A stretch of 64,000 nucleotides of DNA, taken from the NCBI RefSeq assembly GCF_029633825.1, contig NZ_CP090640.1:3038001-3102000 (forward strand), read 5' to 3'. Both the position numbers and the translations under genes were made by a program. Origin of the DNA: Burkholderia contaminans. GTDB lineage: Bacteria > Pseudomonadota > Gammaproteobacteria > Burkholderiales > Burkholderiaceae. Shown piece after piece: positions 25,730 to 34,141 of the stretch. The first letter of the stretch is position 1; each line of letters opens with the position of its first letter. The notes under the pieces were generated by a model. The model saw nothing but the letters and a program-made list of their open reading frames with translations. It made no database searches and was not told the origin of the DNA.

Positions 25730-26464
25730 ATGTATGGACTGGATTGTCTGAAATGGTTGGTACCCGGCGACACGGACGCGTCATGGCAGAGAATGACCGA
25801 CGCGGCCGCCGGAATGGGGTTCGACAAGGTCGTGCTGATCGTGCTGCCGTTTGCCGGCGCGTCGTTCGATCTCGCGCGCAAATGGAGCAGCGGCGTGCCC
25901 GGCTGGACGGCGCTGTACCGGCAGCGCCAGTTCGACCGCGTCGACCCGATGCTGCGGCACTGCTTCCGTTCGGCACTGCCGCTCGTCTGGGACGACGCAC
26001 TGTTCGCGCTGCCGGAGCAGCGCCCGTGTTACGAAGCGGCCGCCGCGTACGGCATGCGCAGCGGCGTCGTGCTGCCGGTGCGCGGCGCGAAGGGGGAGGT
26101 CGGCATGCTGTTGTGCGCGAGCACGGACGCACTCGCCGCGACGCGCGAGCACTGCGACCGCCATCTCGCGGCGCTGACGCTGCTGCGCGACGTCGCGTGC
26201 GAAGCGATCGCCGGCACGCGCTGCCATGCGCCGCCGGACAGCGTGCCGCGCCTCAGCCGCCGGGAAGTCGAATGCCTGCGCTGGCACGCGGCCGGCAAGA
26301 CGTCGTGGGAGATCGGCCACATCCTGAACGTGACCGAGTCGTGCATCAATTTCCACTTCATGAACATCCGCCGCAAGTTCAACGTGTCACGTCGGCATGA
26401 GGCCGTGCTGCGCGCGGTCGAGTGGGGCTTGATCAGCATTTCCGACGTGACCGTGCCGACCTGA
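25730..26464 (+). CDS. LuxR-type quorum-sensing receptor (solo)
   Basis: 244 residues, standard for acyl-homoserine-lactone receptors. The ligand pocket residues conserved from TraR are all present: W59 and Y63 in WTALY, D72-P73 in RVDPML, a Trp in LPLVWDD and the Gly in YGMRSGVVLPV. The C-terminal GerE helix-turn-helix is LSRREVECLRWHAAGKTSWEIGHILNVTESCINFHFMNIRRKFNV. No LuxI synthase lies in the window, so it is a solo sensing a signal made elsewhere. It is co-directional with the efflux operon and its 3' end overlaps the convergent amidotransferase gene by 78 bases. Confidence 0.93.
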   Translation: MYGLDCLKWLVPGDTDASWQRMTDAAAGMGFDKVVLIVLPFAGASFDLARKWSSGVPGWTALYRQRQFDRVDPMLRHCFRSALPLVWDDALFALPEQRPCYEAAAAYGMRSGVVLPVRGAKGEVGMLLCASTDALAATREHCDRHLAALTLLRDVACEAIAGTRCHAPPDSVPRLSRREVECLRWHAAGKTSWEIGHILNVTESCINFHFMNIRRKFNVSRRHEAVLRAVEWGLISISDVTVPT

Positions 26465-27169
26465 TGCCGGCGCATCGTCGAGCCAGCGGTCGAGAAACGC
26501 GCTGAGCCATGCGGCCGTCGCGCGATCGTGCCGCCGGCCTTCGAAAGCCTGCGTCGCAAGATCCTGCGCACCGGGCGCCGACAGCTTGTGCGCGGCGGCC
26601 GTGCTCCAGCGCCGCATCATCGGATAACTCACTTCCGGATGGAACTGGACGCCATACGCGCGCGGCCCGTAGCGGACGGCCTGGTTCTCGAAGTGCTCGC
26701 CGGTCGCGAGGATCTCGAGCCCGGCAACGCGCTCGAAGCCCTCGCGATGCCACTGGTAGACGTGCGACGGCCACGACCCGAGCCGCCGGCCGACGGGCGT
26801 CGCGGCGATCGGCCAATAGCCGATTTCCGCGCGCCCGTCGCGATGCGCGGCGACGCGGCCGCCCAGGTGACGAATCATCATCTGCGCACCGAGGCACACG
26901 CCGAGAAAGGGCACAGACTCACGCAGCGGCACGCCGATCCAGTCGATTTCATCCTGAATCCAGCGATCGCCGTCGTTGGCGCTCATCGGGCCGCCGAACA
27001 CCACGGCCCCCGCATGGTCGGCCAGCGTGGCCGGCAGCGGATCGCCGAGGGGCGGGCGGCGAATGTCGAGCGGATGGCCGCGAGCGGCCAGCAGCCGGCC
27101 GATCCGGCCCGGGCTCGACTGTTCGCGATGCAGGACGATCAGGATCGGACGAAGGGCAGTGTGCGTCAT
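26387..27169 (-). CDS. Class I glutamine amidotransferase-like protein
   Basis: 260 residues. The triad is visible: nucleophile Cys in FLGVCLGAQMM near residue 92, His and Glu in YGVQFHPEVSY near 175. There is no fused synthetase domain, so it resembles stand-alone GMP-synthase-like GATases, a group that includes gamma-glutamyl peptidases acting on glutathione conjugates (plant GGP1) and gamma-glutamyl hydrolases. The last 30 or so residues are poorly conserved and run antisense through the LuxR 3' end. It is the last gene of the six-gene operon after the GST (55 bases). Confidence 0.88.
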   Translation of the reverse strand: MTHTALRPILIVLHREQSSPGRIGRLLAARGHPLDIRRPPLGDPLPATLADHAGAVVFGGPMSANDGDRWIQDEIDWIGVPLRESVPFLGVCLGAQMMIRHLGGRVAAHRDGRAEIGYWPIAATPVGRRLGSWPSHVYQWHREGFERVAGLEILATGEHFENQAVRYGPRAYGVQFHPEVSYPMMRRWSTAAAHKLSAPGAQDLATQAFEGRRHDRATAAWLSAFLDRWLDDAPASGRHGHVGNADQAPLDRAQHGLMPT

Positions 27170-27224
27170 GTCGTGTCGGAAGGGTCGTGAGTTCGTGAGA
27201 CCGTGAGGGTCGATACGCGGGACG

Positions 27225-27869
27225 TCAGCCCGGCTGGCCGCGCAGCGCGTCGAACGACACCATCACCTGTTCGCGATAGGCGGGCCGCCGGCACAGGCGC
27301 GCATACCAGGCCTCGACGTGCGGCAACGGCGGCCGCTCGACGTCGAGCGCGAAATAGCGGAACAACGTCGCGCCGGCCGGAATGTCGGCCAGGCCCGGCG
27401 TCGCGCCGCCAAGGAAGGGCTGGGTCGACAGCAGCCGGTCGAGCAGCTGGAAGTGCGTCGCGCTGCGCGCGGCCTTGTCGCGCACGAGGGTATCGTCGCG
27501 CCGCTCCGGCGGCGTTCGCACGAGCGCCCAGAACAGTCCGGTCATCACGTCGGGTTCGAGCGCGGTCTGCGACCAGTCCATCCAGCGCTCCGCGCGTGAA
27601 CGGGCGAACGCGTCGCGGCACCAGAACGGATTGTTCGGCACGCGCGCGGCGAGATAGCGCAGGATCGTGTGCGACTCCCACACGACGTCGCCGTCCCAGT
27701 CGATCACCGGAATCCGGCAGGTCGGGTTCAGCGCCGCGAACGCGGGCGTCTGCAGCGAACCGTGTTCGCCGCCGGCCGCGATGTGCCGGTACGGCACGCC
27801 CAGCTCGCCGATCAGCCACAACACCTTCTGCACGTTGAACGACGTGCGGCGGCCCCAGACGGTCAGCAT
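27225..27869 (-). CDS. Glutathione S-transferase
   Basis: 214 residues with an N-terminal thioredoxin-like domain (MLTVWGRRTSFNVQKVLWLIGELGVPY, cis-Pro region NPTCRIPVIDWDG, ESHTILRYLA) and a C-terminal helical domain (PFLGGATPGLADIPAG). The S/N in RRTSFNVQ is at the usual glutathione-activating position. Its start lies inside the end of the preceding beta-lyase gene (7-base overlap), so it is translationally coupled. In this operon it may attach or transfer glutathione sulfur to a pathway intermediate. Confidence 0.92.
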   Translation of the reverse strand: MLTVWGRRTSFNVQKVLWLIGELGVPYRHIAAGGEHGSLQTPAFAALNPTCRIPVIDWDGDVVWESHTILRYLAARVPNNPFWCRDAFARSRAERWMDWSQTALEPDVMTGLFWALVRTPPERRDDTLVRDKAARSATHFQLLDRLLSTQPFLGGATPGLADIPAGATLFRYFALDVERPPLPHVEAWYARLCRRPAYREQVMVSFDALRGQPG

Positions 27870-29128
27870 CGCGCGGCATCCTCGCAGGCAGTGGCCTGCT
27901 GCGCGCACGCCGCATAGCGATCGAGACCGGCCGCGAGATCGGCGATCAGGTCGCCGGGATCCTCCAGGCCGATATGCAGGCGCACGCCGCGGCTGTCGGC
28001 CGGCCAACGTGCGGCGAGGCCGTGCGCGTCCAGCTCGAACGGCAACGCGAGGCTCTCGTAGCCGCCCCACGAATAGCCGAGCCCGAACAGCGCGAGGTGA
28101 TCGAGAAATGCATCGACCGCGTGCCGCGGTGCCGGCTGCAGCACGATCGAGAACAGCCCCGATGCACCACGAAAATCACGGCGCCACAGCGCATGTCCGT
28201 CGTCGCCGGGCAGCGCCGGATACAGCACGCGCTGCACTTCGGGGCGCGCTGCGAGCCAGGTCGCGACCGTGAGCGCATTGCGCTGGTGCTGCCGCAACCG
28301 CACGCCGAGAGTGCGCAACCCGCGCAGCGCGAGATAGACGTCGTCGGGGCCGGCACACAGCCCGAGATCGCCATGCAGTTGCTTCAACGCGGGCCACGCG
28401 CGCTCGCTGGCCGACACGGTGCCGAGCATCGCGTCGGAATGCCCGACCAGATACTTGGTGCCGGCCTGGATCGACAGGTCGATGCCGAACGCATGCGGCT
28501 GGAAGAAGAGCGGCGTGGCCCAGCTGTTGTCCGCGATGACCAGCGCGTCGTGCGCCTGCGCGAGCCGGACGAGCGCCGGGATATCGTGCATGTCTAACGT
28601 GTAGGACCCCGGCACCTCGACGTACAACGCGCGCGTGTTCGCACGGAATGCGGCTGCGACGGGCGTGCTGCCGTCGTACCAGGTCGTCTCGACGCCGAGC
28701 CGCGCGAGCACGCCTTCGCACGCATGGCGCACCGGGCCGTAGACCGAGGCGGTCATCAGCAGGTGATCGCCGGGCTTCAGGCACGACAGCAGCGCGAGCG
28801 TGCACGCGGACAACCCCGACGGGCAAAGCACCGCGCCGGCGCCGCCTTCGAGGCTCGTCACCGCGCGCTCGAGCGCGTCGGTCGTCGGCGTGCCGCGGCG
28901 GCCGTAGATATACGGCTGCGTGCGGTTCAGCAGATCGGACACCGTCGGGCTGAGCACGGTCGACGCGTGGTAGACGGGCGGATTGACGAAGCCGTGCCAG
29001 GCCGCGCTGTCGCGGCCCGCGTGCATGAGCCGCGTATCGTCGTGCATTCGGCCGTCGATTCGATCGTCGATTCGGGTCTGCAAGGTGCCGCCCGATTGCG
29101 ACGGATGTGCGGCGGACTTCAAGGCCAT
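27863..29128 (-). CDS. Cystathionine beta-lyase-like PLP enzyme (MetC family)
   Basis: 421 residues of the Cys/Met-metabolism PLP family. Visible are the substrate loop YIYGRRGTPTTDALERAVTSLEGG, the cofactor Asp in LVIADNSWATPLFFQP and the Schiff-base Lys in SIQAGTKYLVGHSDAMLG. Family members cleave C-S bonds of cystathionine or cysteine conjugates giving a thiol, pyruvate and ammonia. I used ATG 29128, which overlaps the preceding gene by ten bases; a second ATG at 29046 (MHDDTRLMHAGRD) is closer to the family start and is possible. It sits between a PNPOx-like gene and a GST, which favours a pathway C-S lyase over methionine synthesis. Confidence 0.92.
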   Translation of the reverse strand: MALKSAAHPSQSGGTLQTRIDDRIDGRMHDDTRLMHAGRDSAAWHGFVNPPVYHASTVLSPTVSDLLNRTQPYIYGRRGTPTTDALERAVTSLEGGAGAVLCPSGLSACTLALLSCLKPGDHLLMTASVYGPVRHACEGVLARLGVETTWYDGSTPVAAAFRANTRALYVEVPGSYTLDMHDIPALVRLAQAHDALVIADNSWATPLFFQPHAFGIDLSIQAGTKYLVGHSDAMLGTVSASERAWPALKQLHGDLGLCAGPDDVYLALRGLRTLGVRLRQHQRNALTVATWLAARPEVQRVLYPALPGDDGHALWRRDFRGASGLFSIVLQPAPRHAVDAFLDHLALFGLGYSWGGYESLALPFELDAHGLAARWPADSRGVRLHIGLEDPGDLIADLAAGLDRYAACAQQATACEDAARC

Positions 29129-29772
29129 AGCGCGCACCGTTCCCAGCGTTGATCGGCACGACGGTACGCCTGCCGCGCGAAACGGCGCGCGCTGTCGGCA
29201 CGCCAGAATTCGGCTTCGTCCGGCGCGAGCGTGTACAGGTGCCAGTCGTCCGACACGAGGGCTGGGTCGGCGGCCAGCCGCGCGAGCTGCGCGTCGATCG
29301 CGCGCGTCAGGTCGGCGGGATCGTCGAGCCGCTCGCTTTGCCGGCCTGCCAGGATGCTCGCGCGCGAGCGCTCGGGGCGGCCCGCGAAATCCGCGCGGCC
29401 TTCGGCGGCCGGCAGCCGCTCGACCGGGCCGCTCAGGCGGACCTGACTCGCGATCGCCGGCCAATAGAACGTCAGCGCGGCGAACGGCCGGTTTTCGATC
29501 TGGCGCCCCTTGGGGCTGCGCGTGCTCGCCGCGAAATGCCAGCCGCGCGCGTCGACGTTCAGCAGTACGACGGAGCGCGCATCGGGTCGCCCGTCCGGGC
29601 GGACCGTCGACAGCGTCATCACCTGCGGTTCGACGGCGCCTGCGGCAACCGCCTCGTCGAGCCAGCGTTCGAATTGCGCTTGCGGCGTGTCGGGCCAGTC
29701 CTCGGCCGGAACGTGCGGCGCCGCGTGCGCGAGGGTTTTCAGCGCCTTCAGGCGCGTGGCGATCGTATCCAT
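29119..29772 (-). CDS. Pyridoxamine-phosphate-oxidase-family FMN protein
   Basis: 217 residues. The PNPOx split barrel is seen in MTLSTVRPDGRPDARSVVLLNVDARGWHFAASTRSPKGRQIENRPFAALTFYW, and the C-terminal oxidase extension ends DEAEFWRADSARRFARQAYRR. It binds FMN and could oxidise pyridoxine/pyridoxamine phosphate, but PdxH-like proteins inside biosynthetic operons (for example PhzG of phenazine synthesis) oxidise ring intermediates instead. It overlaps the next gene by ten bases and is preceded by the CitE-like gene at eight bases. Confidence 0.88.
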   Translation of the reverse strand: MDTIATRLKALKTLAHAAPHVPAEDWPDTPQAQFERWLDEAVAAGAVEPQVMTLSTVRPDGRPDARSVVLLNVDARGWHFAASTRSPKGRQIENRPFAALTFYWPAIASQVRLSGPVERLPAAEGRADFAGRPERSRASILAGRQSERLDDPADLTRAIDAQLARLAADPALVSDDWHLYTLAPDEAEFWRADSARRFARQAYRRADQRWERCALWP

Positions 29773-29780
29773 GGCGGGCC

Positions 29781-30683
29781 TCAGGCGATGCCGAATTGCG
29801 TCGCGCGGGCGATCAGCCGATGCGCGGCGAGATAGTCGGGGACTTCCGCGAGGAAACCGTCGACCACGGCCGCGGCCACGCGGCGGCCGCCGGACTCGCG
29901 CCGTGCGGTGTCGAACGCATCGATCACGCGGCGGGCGAGGGCGACCTCGTCGGCCGTCGGCGTCAGCACGCGATTCACGACCGGCACGAACTGCCCGTTG
30001 ACGATCGCCTTGGCCTGGTATCCGAGGCCGCGCGACACGCGCATGTCGAGTTCCGCGCCTTCGTTGTCGGCGTAGCTGTACGGGCAGTCGATCGCCGTGA
30101 CGCCGACCGCCGCGCATTCCACCCGAAAGCGCGAACGCACATAGTCGAGCTCGCGGCCCGCGCGGGTGCGCTCGGCCGCCATGTCGGCCACCATGTCCTC
30201 GGTCGCGACCAGCACCGCCGACACGCGCGGGCTCGACCGCGCGATCGCCATCGTGTTCACGAGGCCGAGCGTCGTCTCGATGTTCGGCACCAGTTCGGTC
30301 GAGCCGGGCGCGATGTCGTATTCGCGCTCGAACCGCGTGACCGCTTCGTCGAGCGCGACGACCTGCTCGGGCGTCGCGACGTACGACATCATCACGATAT
30401 CCGGCCGGCCGCGCATCGCGGCGCGCAGGTCGTCGATGCCGCCCGCATCGAGCGGGTTCACGCGCACCGACGCGAGGATGCCGGCCTCGCGCCAGCCTGC
30501 AAGCACGCGCTCGCTGAGTTCACGCGCGGCCGGACGACGGTCGGGCGGCGTAAAGGTTTCGAGTTCCTGGATCAGGACGTCAGCGCCGCTCGCGGCGCCT
30601 TCGACGAGCGCATCGTGATCGGCGCCGGCGAGGAACAGCCAGGAGCGGCGCAGGCGGGAAGGGCGTCGGTGGGTCGTTGTCAT
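29781..30683 (-). CDS. CitE/HpcH-family CoA-ester lyase
   Basis: 300 residues of the HpcH/HpaI aldolase-citrate lyase beta fold. Conserved parts include RRSWLFLAGADHDAL at the N-terminus, SVRVNPLDAGGIDDL, ELVPNIETTLGLVNTMAIA with the metal-binding Glu, and LVATEDMVADM with the second acidic ligand. Such enzymes cleave or form beta-hydroxyacyl-CoA or malyl-type CoA esters using Mg2+. The C-terminal GYQAKAIVNGQFVPVVNRVLTPTADEV is typical. It lies 49 bases after the ACAD-like gene, with which it may handle the same CoA intermediate. Confidence 0.9.
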   Translation of the reverse strand: MTTTHRRPSRLRRSWLFLAGADHDALVEGAASGADVLIQELETFTPPDRRPAARELSERVLAGWREAGILASVRVNPLDAGGIDDLRAAMRGRPDIVMMSYVATPEQVVALDEAVTRFEREYDIAPGSTELVPNIETTLGLVNTMAIARSSPRVSAVLVATEDMVADMAAERTRAGRELDYVRSRFRVECAAVGVTAIDCPYSYADNEGAELDMRVSRGLGYQAKAIVNGQFVPVVNRVLTPTADEVALARRVIDAFDTARRESGGRRVAAAVVDGFLAEVPDYLAAHRLIARATQFGIA

Positions 30684-30732
30684 GCGTGGATTCCTGTAGG
30701 GCGCGTGGTACGCATATCGATGGCGCGGGCGT

Positions 30733-31872
30733 TCAGCCGGCACGCATCATCTGGTTGAAGATGTTCTTGCGATGCATTTCCTCGGTGCCGCCGACGCTCA
30801 TGAAACCCAGTGCGTCCGACGCGAATGCGGCCACCGGCCCGGCCTGGTAGCCGAGGCTGCCGTACAGCCGCACGAGGCCGAGCGCGCCGTCGACGAGATC
30901 CTGCGCGCCGACCAGCTTCGCGATCGAGCAGGTCATCAGCGCTTGCGGGTGATCCGTCAACAACTGCGCGAGCGCGCCGCGCGCGAGCCAGGTGCCGCGC
31001 TCGATGCCGATCTGCAGGTCGACGAGGCGGCGCTGCACGTACTGGTGCGCGTCGATCGTGCTGTCGAAGCTGCGCCGGTCGCGGCAATAGTTGATCGCGT
31101 CGCGCAGATACGGCGCCGTCACCTGCGCGGCGACGAGGCCGTAATACAGGCGGCCGAGCGAGATGATGTCGATCAGGTTGCCCAGCCCCGCGCCCGGTTC
31201 GCCCAGCAACTGGTCGCGTGCAATCGGACAGTCGTCGAAGTGCAGCGCGCCGGTGGGCAGGTCGTCGAGGCCGAGCTTGCGGTCGGGTTCGGCGACAGTC
31301 ATGCCGGGCTGGTCGCGATCGACGATCACGAGCGCGGTGTTGCGTCGGCCAAGCGTTTCGATGCGCGTGACGACGAGGATGAAGCGCGCGAGCGGCGCGT
31401 GCGCGATGTTGAATTTGCTGCCGGTCAGCCGGTAGCCGTCGCCGTGCTCGGCGAGCTTCGTCGCGATGCTGCGCACGTCGGTGCCGGTGCCCGGTTCGGC
31501 GATCGCCGTCGCGCTCAGTTCGCCGCGCAGGATCGCGCCGAAATAGCGGTCCTGCTGGGTCGCCGTGCCGTAGCGTTCGAGCGCGCGCACCATGCCGGCC
31601 TGTGCGATCACCGACAGCAGCAGCGCCGGGCGGCGGATCGACGACGCGAGCCCTTCGAGCGCCGCGGAAAAGTGCCACCAGCCGTGACCGTCGCCGCCAT
31701 ACGTTTCCGGCACGATCATGTCCCACAGTCCTTCCTGGCCAAGCCGGGTCCAGCCGTTTTCATCGAATCCGGCCGGCGCGCGAACGTCGCGCTCCGCGGC
31801 GGCGATCTCCATGCCGATGTCGCGAAAGCGCGCGAGCGTCGCATGCTGTTCCTGCGTCCAGTCAAATGGCAT
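30733..31872 (-). CDS. Acyl-CoA dehydrogenase-like flavoprotein lacking catalytic Glu
   Basis: 379 residues with the ACAD three-domain layout: helical N-terminus, FAD/substrate segment AIAEPGTGTDVRS near residue 125, and C-terminal helical domain RRSFDSTIDAHQYVQRRLVDL. Aligning the end (DALGFMSVGGTEEMHRKNI) with the usual IYEGT motif puts Gly where the catalytic Glu should be; the alternative Glu position of isovaleryl-CoA-type enzymes (the ER pair) is also Gly (SLGRLYY). It may therefore act as a flavin oxygenase-like ACAD relative rather than a dehydrogenase. It is the first gene of the six-gene operon running left to 26387. Confidence 0.9.
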   Translation of the reverse strand: MPFDWTQEQHATLARFRDIGMEIAAAERDVRAPAGFDENGWTRLGQEGLWDMIVPETYGGDGHGWWHFSAALEGLASSIRRPALLLSVIAQAGMVRALERYGTATQQDRYFGAILRGELSATAIAEPGTGTDVRSIATKLAEHGDGYRLTGSKFNIAHAPLARFILVVTRIETLGRRNTALVIVDRDQPGMTVAEPDRKLGLDDLPTGALHFDDCPIARDQLLGEPGAGLGNLIDIISLGRLYYGLVAAQVTAPYLRDAINYCRDRRSFDSTIDAHQYVQRRLVDLQIGIERGTWLARGALAQLLTDHPQALMTCSIAKLVGAQDLVDGALGLVRLYGSLGYQAGPVAAFASDALGFMSVGGTEEMHRKNIFNQMMRAG

Positions 31873-32165
31873 CTGTCGTGTCTCCGGTCGAAGCGGCGCG
31901 GCCTTCGACGGCGCGCCAGCGATGCCGACAAGGTTAAGGGGGCAGGGACGGGGGAGGTACTGGCAGTAGTGGTAGTTGCAGGGAGAATGAGCGGTTGGCG
32001 GGAACGACGGGCGAGCAGGCGAGCGGTTGCATCCTCGATGGCTTCGTCGTCGATGTGCCGCCCGATGTCGGCATGCGGTGCACGTCAGCCACCTGACCGG
32101 ACGCCGCCTATAATCGCTATCAGCTTTTCCGGGAAATCGCGGTTACCAAGGTGGGGGGTGTCCAA

Positions 32166-33179
32166 ATGGGACAGTGCCGTCGCGTCTGTTCGCGCTTCGT
32201 CCTCGCAAGCTCGATCGCTGGTCTGACAATACTGGCGTGCCCGGGACACGCGCACGCCGAGGAAGGTCCTTCGAGTAAGCCGAGCGAACTCAAACCATCG
32301 GGAAGAACGCTCAACGCGTATGCGGTGTATGGCGACGGACGCGCGACCGAGGGTGGCGACATGCATTGGCGTGCGTACGAAGTCGGCTTCGGTGACGTCC
32401 TGAACGATTACCTGTCGGTCTACCTCGCGTACATGAACGAGGGGCATCCGCTGGATCACCACCGTGACGGTTTTGCCGCCCTGGGTTCGTTTCGTTGGCC
32501 GGTCGGCAATCGTCTGGCGCTCGAATTTTCGGCGGGCCCGTATTTCAGCATGGACACGACACATGTCGACGACCAGCCGCGCAATGACAAGCGCTGGGGC
32601 GTGCGTGCGTCGGCAGCGGTGCGGTATTACGTCGTTCCCAACCGCTTCTTCCTCAAGCTGCAGTACAACCACGTTCAAATGATCGGCGGATTCAATTCGG
32701 ACGCGGTGCTGTTCGGTATCGGCTCGGATTTCGGCGGCGATCCCGGCCCGGCGTTTTCGGACGGCAAGACGCAGGTCGGCGTGTGGGCCGGAACATCGCA
32801 GACGAACCGTCCTCAAGTGCCGATCGAGAAAGGATACATGGTCGAAGTCAAGCGGCCGCTCGGCAATGCGTGGGCCTATTCGGCGAGCTTCGTCTATGAA
32901 GGCAACAATGGCGTTGCCGGCCGACGAGGCGTGGCCGCGCAATTCTGGTACGTCGCGCCGATCAGGAGCAAATGGACGCTTTCGGCAGGCGTCGGTCCGT
33001 ATCTGTCGCGGGATCGGAACGATGCCTCGGGCAGCACGCGACTCAATGCGTTGCTCAGCGCGCAAGTGGCCTATCAGATCACGAACGATTGGGCGGCGAG
33101 CTTGCGCTTCAATCGTGTCGCAACCCGCAACGACAAGGACCAGGACATGTTCATGGTCGGCGTGGCGCGCAATTTCTAG
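32166..33179 (+). CDS. Predicted outer-membrane beta-barrel protein
   Basis: 337 residues. A signal peptide (FVLASSIAGLTILACPGHAHA) is followed by repeated amphipathic strands ending in aromatic residues and a terminal Phe (MFMVGVARNF), the mark of an outer-membrane barrel. The strand pattern (YEVGFGDVLNDYLSVYLAYMNEGHPL, LALEFSAGPYFSMDTTH) has features of acyloxyacyl-hydrolase-like or PagP-like small barrels, but I see no clear catalytic signature, so no enzyme is claimed. ATG 32166 follows GGGGGTG. TATAAT at 32109-32114 is a good -10, though the -35 is poor. Confidence 0.72.
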   Translation: MGQCRRVCSRFVLASSIAGLTILACPGHAHAEEGPSSKPSELKPSGRTLNAYAVYGDGRATEGGDMHWRAYEVGFGDVLNDYLSVYLAYMNEGHPLDHHRDGFAALGSFRWPVGNRLALEFSAGPYFSMDTTHVDDQPRNDKRWGVRASAAVRYYVVPNRFFLKLQYNHVQMIGGFNSDAVLFGIGSDFGGDPGPAFSDGKTQVGVWAGTSQTNRPQVPIEKGYMVEVKRPLGNAWAYSASFVYEGNNGVAGRRGVAAQFWYVAPIRSKWTLSAGVGPYLSRDRNDASGSTRLNALLSAQVAYQITNDWAASLRFNRVATRNDKDQDMFMVGVARNF

Positions 33180-33422
33180 TGAATGACCTTGAAGCGGTCC
33201 AGTTCGCGCATGCTCATAGTGATCCGTTCCGTTGCAGCCTCCGGCAGTTCAAACCACCGCCAGCATGCGCCGAATCCCTCGAGCTACGACATTTCAACTT
33301 TGCTCTTACAACCAAAACTGTCGATAATGTTGATTATGTCAAATACGATATTCCAGCGCCAAACCTGGCGGCAAGCAGCCCCCAACCGACCGCTGCCGCA
33401 CTTTCGAGCGCCTTCGAAACGC

Positions 33423-34070
33423 TCATGAAACCGGATTCATCCACTCCGTCAGTCCTTCGCGCGCGTTCAATTCAATGAATGTCGGCATCGCGCGAAGCGC
33501 GTGGATATAGCGCGTCAGATTCGGCCAAGTCGTCGCCGGGCGCGGCATGTTGCGTGTCCAGCGCATGAGCATCAGCGCCAGGAAGTCGACCGTGCTCAAC
33601 CGGTCGTTGATCAAATACGAACGGCCATCGGACAGCAGATCGTCGAGATGCGCCATCGACGCCTCGACTTGCCCCTGCGAAAAAGCCTTCACCATGTCAG
33701 CGCACCGCGGATCGCCATCCGTCTCCGCATAGAACCAGTTTCGCATCGCCGGCAAGACGGCATTGGCGAGATAGATCATCATCTCGAACCACTCGGCACG
33801 TTCAGGCGAGCCCGGATGCGGAGCCAGGCGCGGCTCCGGATGACGTTCGGCGAGCAGCATCAGCAACGCGGCAGATTCGGTCCGCGGTTTGCCATCGACG
33901 ACCAGCGTCGGCACTCGGCCCGCGGGATTCAACCGCAGGTACTCCGGCGAATGCTGCGCCCCGGTGTCGATATCGACGAGGCGCGTGTCGAACGGCACGC
34001 CGAGTTCGATCAACATCCAGTGCACGGCCATGCTTGCCGCGCCGGGCGAGTAATACAGAACATAGGACAT
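33423..34070 (-). CDS. Glutathione S-transferase
   Basis: 215 residues. N-terminal thioredoxin fold MSYVLYYSPGAASMAVHWMLIELGVPFDTRLVD with Ser in the active-site loop, cis-Pro in NPAGRVPTLVVDG, and ESAALLMLLAERHPEP; the C-terminal domain has INDRLSTVDFLALMLMRW. It is of the bacterial theta/beta-like type. It lies 71 bases downstream of the RND pump gene on the same strand and may be read through from it, but its function need not be linked. Confidence 0.9.
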   Translation of the reverse strand: MSYVLYYSPGAASMAVHWMLIELGVPFDTRLVDIDTGAQHSPEYLRLNPAGRVPTLVVDGKPRTESAALLMLLAERHPEPRLAPHPGSPERAEWFEMMIYLANAVLPAMRNWFYAETDGDPRCADMVKAFSQGQVEASMAHLDDLLSDGRSYLINDRLSTVDFLALMLMRWTRNMPRPATTWPNLTRYIHALRAMPTFIELNAREGLTEWMNPVS

Positions 34071-34141
34071 GGTCTGAATTCGTCTCTTTGAATTGAAATA
34101 TGTGTAAGCCGTTTGCACGGCAACCGCATTTATAAGCGACC

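Noticed and set aside
25212..26464. A luxI synthase near the LuxR gene
   Set aside because: Neither flank encodes the acyl-homoserine-lactone synthase motifs; the adjacent 143-aa protein is unrelated.
15137..31872. A complete tropodithietic acid or tropolone gene cluster
   Set aside because: Only a partial functional resemblance exists; the ring-opening PaaABCE/PaaZ-like, prephenate-dehydratase-like and other required genes are missing from the window.
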